Below are positions 57,496-64,000 of a stretch of 64,000 nt of DNA, one piece after another. The notes beneath the pieces were generated by a model. It did not search any database and was not told the origin of the DNA. It saw only the letters and a program-made list of their open reading frames with translations. The stretch lies in contig QYAI01000140.1 of assembly GCA_003988855.1 (NCBI GenBank), forward strand, positions 1 to 64,000, given 5' to 3'. This stretch comes from Arachnopeziza araneosa (taxonomy: Eukaryota > Ascomycota > Leotiomycetes > Helotiales > Arachnopezizaceae). A program made the position numbers and the translations under genes. The stretch's first letter is position 1. Each line of letters opens with the position of its first letter.

Positions 57496-58352
57496 TTGGA
57501 TTCATTTGATGTCGTAAGCGTGTTGACCATCTGCTGTGGGAGAAATTGAACGCTTCCTCGGTATATGAAGCACGTCTAATGCATTTGCGGGGCTCGTAGT
57601 GTTGGATTTCTCAGCCTTATCAACAAAACTGTATAGGATTTAGGGAGCTAACTTTTCAATGAAAACGAACTCGCTTCGATTCATAGACAATGTGCAGAAC
57701 TAGAGAAAATAAATCGAAAGGTTTCCCCGCTAAGGCCAGATTTATCCTGTCTCGGAATTCTCGCTTAAAATCAGATTTGTTGCTTAAAATAGAAATGAAG
57801 TCTCCTTTTTCGATAGCCGAAATTTAGTTCAAGGATCATCTGTTATGCTTTGGGGATGTGAAATCCTCCAGTGATTTTCAATATAAAAATAAGAGAAAGC
57901 ATATTATGGCGGCCGTCTAAGAAACTTCGAATTATTATAAATGTGTTCACATTACAAACCAATTCATTCTTGGCACAATGATGGCCATCGTGCAAAGAGC
58001 ATAATTTTTGTCCTTGTTTACCACTATTCTGTGGTCTCTAGAGAAAGTGATCAAATCTCTTGTTTGAGTGCTAAGGTTTCTCTAGATCTTTTTGTGATAC
58101 TAATTTGAAGGAAGCGTTGACACGGTACAAGCCCTAGCTAGGAACCACAGACGGACTTGCTCCATTCCTGAATCCAGGTATTAAGTTTATCATCAAAAAT
58201 AGTACAGAGGTGCTGGATATAAACGCCGCAGCGCCTACACTAGCTAGCATACGAATCATTTTCTCTTGCTCGTAACTCTAATAATTTGAAACGGATTCAT
58301 TCCATCGCAAGGCTACCAAACGAAGACTGAACTTGCTAGAGCTTCCAGCAAA
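57496..58352. other. Intergenic, no gene seen
   Basis: Upstream region of the HET gene and 3' flank of the 2EXR gene; nothing recognised. Confidence 0.5.
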
Positions 58353-59137
58353 TTATCTTCCGGGCTGCGAAAGGCACACTTTCGCAAATCTCACCTCAGG
58401 TAGTTCTCTTTTTGGAAACTCTACACCGCCATCCCATCCTTCCCACAATTCCTGCTTACTCTTATAGCACCAGCCACCTATGAATACGTTACTCTGACTC
58501 GTTTCATAGCTCCTGTATTCCTGAGCAGATAAAGGCCAATCGTCATCTTCCAAACTCACAACCATCCCCTTCATCTCACGCCACTTAATGGCCCCATAAT
58601 TATCATCCACAAGCGTCAAGATCTTGAGATTCTTGCTTTTCCTAATTCTCTGGTATAGACCGGAATACGCCGTGATTGTAGTAATCCGGTTCCAGAATTT
58701 AATTGATAGGGCCAAATGCTGGACATAACGCATCGTGCCGCTATTTTGCAGACGCGAAGCATCTAGGTGAAAGGTCTTCGGACCATTAAAGCGAATCCAG
58801 AGAACTGTATCTTGTGAACCGATGGCGAGGTAGGGATTTTCATTCGTTATGTGGTAGCTCTTCAACAGTTCGGTTCGAGACTCGTGGCAGACTTGAAGGA
58901 GGGGTTGAATTGGGGCATCAATATTAAGCCCGGAACTTCGTGCCGACATACGATTGTACGGTACGAGACGTGGCTCGATGAACATGCCCCAGATTTTGAA
59001 TCTTAGTTCTCTTGGAAGCTCCATAAAGCGCGGGAATGTCGCTGACCTTCCGCTAGCGTCTGAAAAATAGATTCAGAGATTTTTCTAGCAGTCAAGTGGT
59101 CAGACAAACACTGACCTAAATTTTGTAAACTTCCCAT
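58353..59137 (-). CDS. 2EXR domain protein
   Basis: A tiny first exon (59137-59116, MGSLQNL) joins exon 59059-58353 in frame to give 242 residues. The 2EXR signature is present: FPRFMELPRELRFKIWGMFI with EPRLV just after it, then LLQVCHESRTELLKSYH. The following segment NPYLAIGSQDTVLWIRFNGP and the IRYVQHLALSI-like MRYVQHLALSIKFWNRI are typical of fungal 2EXR proteins. The domain is widespread and expanded in Pezizomycotina, and its function is not established. The last part (WEGWDGGVEFPKRELPEVRF) is also common in the family. Introns and start fit well; without exon 1 the frame would begin at the ATG before ELPRELR. Confidence 0.85.
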
Positions 59138-59741
59138 CTTATGTGCGCTTAATGAATTTAGAAGCGTCAAGACGGTTGATATAGTCGCTGAGTAACGATA
59201 AGCTGATAGGCTATCTTAGTTTGCTTTTGATCTTCCTGGGTGTATTGATATCGAGAAAAACCTTTCAATTCATATGATTATGGTGGATGTAAAATAATTA
59301 AAGTCCTCGCTTTTAGCACCTGTGGCTGACGTGCTGCGCCTTGTATGGGGGCTGGTCTGCTGCGCCTTGCGCCGATGCGTCAATGTGTCAGAACTATCCC
59401 TCGTCCAGTGAAATATCACCAGCGCAAATAGGGATGGAACTCCTAAAATTTGGAAATATTTTTTATTTATCTTTGTTAAAAATCGCCTGGGAAAAGCTCC
59501 GCATCTGCAAAGATGTGTTTGTAAATGTCCAGATAATGAACGCCACAAGACGCTATCCTGGCCACACAGATGTACAGTTGATAATTTTGAAATTTCTGTT
59601 TGATTAAAGCAAGCAGACTTCACCTCTATTCTCGTTTCGAAGGGCGCATTGGCTCGGTTAAAGAGAGGAAAGAAAGCTTTGTTTGACTGGGAGGCTAGCA
59701 TTTGATCTTACAATGCCTCATATGAGTTGATTATTGTAGCT
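59138..59741. other. Intergenic, no gene seen
   Basis: Two antiparallel frames of 88 and 143 codons overlap here without motifs; neither is called. Confidence 0.4.
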
Positions 59742-61061
59742 TTAATCCATAATGTCTACGCTTTCCTTGCCATTTGTACCTCTGTAATTAAATTTATCAT
59801 TTACAACTCCATGAACAATATTTGTCCCTCCATTCTCCGGTAGCTGTTCGGTCGGTAGAATATATTCCTCGCTAGTGTTATTGTTGACGCTAGTAAGTTT
59901 AATCCCCCGCTCATCCCTTCTACCTCGCGATGGAACCCAGTCATTTTTGCTCGTGCCGGCGTGGAAAAACGACCCTTTCGCAGATGGTAAATTAGATTCG
60001 TTGGCGCTCGAGTTTGGTGGGAAGATTGATGGGAGTAGGATGGACAGAACGAATTTACACATCGGTAAGCAGGCACATATGATACCAACATTTTCTTCGA
60101 TGATTGTCCAGAGGGAAGAAGTGATTTCATCTTGTTGGCCAATTAGCATTATAATTATAGTTTTGGGATAAATGTGGAGATTTACAGGTCATGTCAGGAC
60201 TTGTAATTGAGAAATTCAGCGTCTGCATCCGGAATATGCTAGTGATCACAACACTGGAAAAAGATCAGTTTGACAACAAAAAACTTGATGTGGAATGGAT
60301 TGAGGCTTACAAACCGCCGAGCGCAAACACGAACATCAAAGCAGCTTTTTGATTTCTGGGTATTCTTGACTTGTAAAGGATCGGCATCGGCAGGATGAGA
60401 ATGATCAAATCGGTTGCGATGGAGAATCCTGCATTGGCATACCAATTTTCGGAGAGGCTCACGCACGTTCCTGGAATCTTCTTATCCCAGGCACGAGGTA
60501 TGGGCGTACATTGGAAAACGGATGCCATGAATGCGGCAATCATATAGCATGAGATAATGGCTAGCATGATATAGCATAGTATGCGAAAACTCTTTTGCAC
60601 AAATATCCGAAGGTAAAGCAAGAGAATAGACGCTTTAGTTAAGTTAATTGTTAACTTATAGAAAGCTTGTGCAACGTAAAATAACTACGGAAATAAGTAA
60701 TACAATGAGATAGGAGGGACTGATTGAACATACCTTCAGGGTCATCGCCTTGTTTTCAGGCGACAAATTATATATGTGTTGTCCAAATCCGTAGAAACAA
60801 GACGCCATTATAAGACCAGAGACTGTCAAAGAAAAATACTTTAAATTCGTGAGCTTACCGACTTCTGGAATTTAATCTGCTCATACTTACTAAAGACACT
60901 AGAATGGTCCAGTCATCGTATCCAAGACCAACTTTGGCCCGCTTCCGAGCCCATATCCTGAAAGCCATGAAAATTGGTGCAAGAACAAAGAATATAATGC
61001 AAGGTACTTGAACCTCTAGCGCATTGCTCGCTCCTGGTTTGTTACCGCTGGCCGTGAGCAT
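59742..61061 (-). CDS. Rhodopsin-domain (Pth11/SAT4-like) seven-helix membrane protein
   Basis: Five exons (61061-60891, 60838-60734, 60684-60311, 60253-60186, 60130-59742) keep frame to 368 residues. Membrane segments include VQVPCIIFFVLAPIFMAFRI, SLTVSGLIMASCFYGFGQHI, INLTKASILLLYLRIF, ILCYIMLAIISCYMIAAFMA, FSIATDLIILILPMPILYKS, ALMFVFALGGFVVITSIFRM and NVGIICACLPMCKFVLSILL. The motifs GLGYDDWT, YKLTINLTKAS, QCTPIPRAWD and WTIIEENVGIICACLP define the fungal rhodopsin/SAT4 family related to the Pth11 receptor. The C-terminal tail is hydrophilic and Ser/Asn-rich. Plasma-membrane sensing is inferred from family. The third exon acceptor (TTCCGTAG) is chosen because it restores the conserved INLTKAS segment. 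Confidence 0.9.
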
Positions 61062-62506
61062 TATTCACGATTTGTCAAACGAAAATGAAGTATGATGTGA
61101 AGATCAAGGCGCTCTCAGTCATGAAAACGAAGTAATCAACATTATTATAAAATTTCTACTAAGAAGCAAGAACCCTCACCATCAGAGATGTCTTTTGCTA
61201 CGATGACAAGGTCACATTGGGTCTCAAGGGTACAAATCCAACACATGGAGAAGCCTGGAGCCTACGTTTTGGTAAATCCTCCTGGTTGCTTTGTCGCAAG
61301 TAGATTTTTGGAAGGTCTGGAACTTGCCATAGTGAGTTCGATAAACGATGAGGCACAGCTTCCTCATGAGCTATAGTAGGAGTTAGGTACTCAAGAAAGC
61401 CCACTCTCACAAATTTCCGAAACAAAATATCTTGCTTATGTCTCGGTCAAATCTCACTTAGTCTAATTCGCTAGCATCCTTTCGTTGTCATCTTTCCCCT
61501 CTGCCAGGAACCGAGGGTTTCGAGTATCTGATTAAGTAGATGCACGTGTGTCAACTCGAGCTCCTGCCACATTAGGAACGTGCATGGGAAGTCGCATTAG
61601 GCCAACCCCTACTCTAACCCTGTCTAGTTAGTCAGTGGGGACTGGTTAAATGAGTTGCTGCACGATTATACTTGCGGTGGGGGTTTACTTCAAATTTTGA
61701 CACTGCGTCATGTCAAAGAAGAAGCTAGAAAATTCGGCATTTTGGCAATAAAATAGAGCTAGGGCAGCTTGAAGGACTGGGCAGTCCGAACACGAGGCTT
61801 TGAAACTCTTGTATTTTGAATTTTGAATTGGCGACCGTGCGTAAAGAGGTACGTTGTCTCAAGATATCTGATCGAGGAGAAACTATTTGGTACAAAAAAG
61901 ATATCCTAAAAATGCTAGGCATTCTTATAAGGATGTAAGTTCCCTCCCTCGAACGTCAACTATGTGTGATGTCACATTATCGATCCTTAATACTAGCAAA
62001 TCTAAATACTAAAGAATTGTTGTTCTGTATGCAAAATCAGTAGATCATCCAAGGGCAAAAATAAGGGATAGTTTTGAAGTTTATACCTGCATAAAATATA
62101 CGAGAAACAGCCGGGGTAGGCATGGAGAATCGGTTAGTCCTGCCCTGTAAAGAGTCTTCATATCAAGAACCTAGTTAGCAGTTCTCCACTCAGCCATCCA
62201 GTCAACCAATCAACCATATAACCGACAGCTCAATCTTAATACCAACGCTTTCAATATCTAGGTACTTTCCAAATTGCGATCAGCGGTTTCCGATTCCCGC
62301 CACATCCCTCTCCTTCCTTGCCTACCCCGCTCGAAGATTTCGTTTGTTGATTCAATCCAGCCGAGAGTGTGAGTGCTTGTTTTGATGTCTGGCGAAAATT
62401 TCGTGAATCAATTCAGACGGTCTTCAAGGTCAGTTATTTTCAGAGTTGTTGAGCGGAATCATGACTGACTAGACGTCGAACAGCTCATCGCCGACCATTT
62501 TCTGCA
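61062..62506. other. Divergent intergenic region
   Basis: Promoters of two divergent genes; no gene or repeat recognised. Confidence 0.5.
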
Positions 62507-63538
62507 ATGAAGGCTGTGCGATGTCTGTTTATACTTGGGCTGCAGCTCCTCTCCTTTGTATGCGCGATTCCTAGTCAGAAGATCATCACCACAGACATTC
62601 CCTTCGATCTAAACGGATCTAATTTCACCTATCAATGGCCGGTTAGTATCTATGAGTTTGCTTCGCAAAATGCACAAACTCTCCAGATGGCATTCATGGA
62701 CGCTAAGCCAACTTGCGCTCCAAATGGTCAAACAGCTGTCTTCATTCATGGCAAGAACTTCTGTAGCCAAACATGGAATGCAACAGCGATCGAATTCCTC
62801 AGAGCTGGTTATCGCGTCATCCTCGTTGATCAAGTCGGCTTCTGCAAATCATCCAAGCCGACCAGCTACCAGTTCACTTTCCAAGGCCTGTCCAAGAATC
62901 TCCACGGCCTCTTAACAACTATTGGCGTCAATGACATCATTCTCATCGGACATTCATTTGGCGGTATGACCGCAGCTAGATTCGCACTTCTATATCCCAA
63001 AATGGTGAAAAAGCTGGTTCTGTCAGATGCCCTTGGTCTCGAAAACTATGTCGGCGAAGGGATACCGTATCCCGACACCGACTACGTCTTGGCGACAGAG
63101 AGGCAAAATACCTACGGGGCGCTGCGCGGTTATGAACAAGCCAACTACTATCCTGGGTTATCGTGGGAACCAGCTTATGATGTTTGGGTTTACATGCTCC
63201 TTGATATCTACGGCGGATCGCAAGCTGCACAATATACCTGGTGTCAAGCCCTCATCACGGACACCGTCCTTACAGAGACCGTTGTGTATGAATTGCCCAG
63301 CCTGAAAATGCCAACACTTGTGCTCATTGGCGAAAATGACCCGGTTGCTATTGGAAAGGCGTGGGCTCCTGCTGCTGTTCAAGCACAAGTTGGCCACTGG
63401 AGTGTTTTTGCTCCAATGGTTGCGTCTCAAATTCCTAATTCAACCTTCATCTCAATTCCTGGACAGGGTCACGCTCCTCAGATTTCAGATACAGTCGCAT
63501 ATAATGAAGCTCTCTTGAGCTGGCTTGGTACGCATTAA
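62507..63538 (+). CDS. Secreted alpha/beta hydrolase
   Basis: An intronless 343-codon gene. Signal peptide KAVRCLFILGLQLLSFVCAI. The canonical alpha/beta-hydrolase features are all present: the oxyanion-region HGKNFCSQTW (81-90), the nucleophile elbow GHSFGG with Ser150, the acid in GENDPVAIG (Asp278) and the base in GQGHAPQ (His322). A strand VFIHGK and the cap region YMLLDIYGGSQ fit epoxide-hydrolase/haloperoxidase-like members. Substrate unknown; esters or epoxides outside the cell are likely. The start lies at CTGCAATGAAGG with A at -2 and C at -3, and no in-frame upstream ATG follows a stop, so it is well supported. Confidence 0.9.
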   Translation: MKAVRCLFILGLQLLSFVCAIPSQKIITTDIPFDLNGSNFTYQWPVSIYEFASQNAQTLQMAFMDAKPTCAPNGQTAVFIHGKNFCSQTWNATAIEFLRAGYRVILVDQVGFCKSSKPTSYQFTFQGLSKNLHGLLTTIGVNDIILIGHSFGGMTAARFALLYPKMVKKLVLSDALGLENYVGEGIPYPDTDYVLATERQNTYGALRGYEQANYYPGLSWEPAYDVWVYMLLDIYGGSQAAQYTWCQALITDTVLTETVVYELPSLKMPTLVLIGENDPVAIGKAWAPAAVQAQVGHWSVFAPMVASQIPNSTFISIPGQGHAPQISDTVAYNEALLSWLGTH

Positions 63539-63666
63539 AATTTAAATCTGTAAATATTAATATATATTTAATTCCATATTTCTCACTGTGCATATGTGAC
63601 ATATCCTTGATTTCTTGTTCCGTTAAGTTTGAGTAAATAAGACTAGTGTAGATAGATACAAATAAA

Positions 63667-64000
63667 TCAAGCAGAAAGAAGAATCAGGTAAACATTCAGT
63701 CTGTTCCCAGCACCGCAAGCCAGCTCTGTCTTGTCTCCTGGGCATGTACTTGTACATTCCGCATCTTGGTTCGGAGCAATAGTATTGCCACCAGTGATTG
63801 CATTTCCACACCAACACTCGCCAGCATACTCAAGGCCAAACATTGAATATCCTCCACTCTTACAAAACTGCCCACACTTCTCCACGGTCATCGAAGTATA
63901 ATCGACAAGAGATGCTAAGGCAAGAGCGCGGCCACTGGTGTTGTCGGTATAGCAACCTGCATAGATATATCCATCTACGGCCCGAGGGATCGTTGGACGA
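63667..64000 (-). CDS. WSC-domain protein, 3' part (continues past window end)
   Basis: Reading leftwards from the window edge: PRAVDGYIYAGCYTDNTSGR, a short linker, then MTVEKCGQFCKSGGYSMFGL, EYAGECWCGN, ECTSTCPGDKTELACGAGNR and LNVY, closing at a stop at 63667. This is a complete WSC domain with its eight-cysteine pattern and the C-terminal NRLNVY motif. WSC domains bind carbohydrate and occur in cell-wall stress sensors and secreted enzymes. The 5' end is outside the window, so any signal peptide, additional WSC copies or catalytic domain cannot be seen. Confidence 0.88.
   Translation of the reverse strand, partial: RPTIPRAVDGYIYAGCYTDNTSGRALALASLVDYTSMTVEKCGQFCKSGGYSMFGLEYAGECWCGNAITGGNTIAPNQDAECTSTCPGDKTELACGAGNRLNVYLILLSA

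Noticed and set aside
1..64000. tRNA genes, rRNA genes and CRISPR arrays
   Set aside because: Scanned by eye for GTTCRANNC T-loops, rRNA-like blocks and regular direct repeats with spacers; none found.

Overview
The window looks like a chromosome segment of a filamentous ascomycete (Pezizomycotina, perhaps Leotiomycetes). Short introns with GTRAGT donors and CTNAC branch sites, HET, 2EXR, UstYa, Pth11-like rhodopsin, STAND/TPR and BTB genes, small secreted cysteine-rich proteins and RIP-like decay all point that way. The class-level guess is inference.

Layout. 1-4.95 kb is extremely AT-rich, has no credible gene and carries a degenerate GCATATGC palindrome recurring roughly every 220-290 bp, which reads as an old RIP-mutated repeat array. 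5-16.4 kb is a gene graveyard: relics of an Hsp70-like ATPase, a coiled-coil protein, a P-loop protein, a CorA-like transporter, an amidase and a full-length NOD-like (hydrolase-NB-ARC-TPR) gene. Almost all are broken by single-base frame breaks or C-to-T type nonsense changes. 16.6-23.3 kb holds intact genes (CoA-binding protein, BTB protein, zinc-finger-like protein, DUF7587-like protein) plus a dead BTB copy. 25.3-27.4 kb contains the most unusual item: two intronless, overlapping, bacterial-type genes, a MazG-like NTP pyrophosphohydrolase and a GIY-YIG/DUF2075 helicase, both fully open.

28-35 kb carries a secreted protein made by duplication of an exon-intron unit, a HEAT-like protein, a MYND protein, a UstYa-family protein and another small secreted protein. 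37.5-64 kb carries an MFS permease, a second NLR relic, a GFA-family enzyme, a broken zinc-finger gene, a secreted GMC oxidoreductase, a truncated P450, a 10-cysteine secreted protein, an HET protein, a 2EXR protein, a rhodopsin-type membrane protein, a secreted alpha/beta hydrolase and the end of a WSC-domain gene.

Taken together this is accessory chromatin: self/non-self recognition genes (HET, NLR relics, BTB), secreted and surface proteins, and an apparent horizontally acquired prokaryotic defence-like pair that has stayed open while its neighbours decayed. That pair seems to have eukaryotic trimmings: a candidate 5'UTR intron, an AATAAA after the stop, and no AUG between the two start sites, which would permit leaky scanning on a bicistronic mRNA. 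All gene models were built by eye from reading frames and splice signals. No database search was possible.
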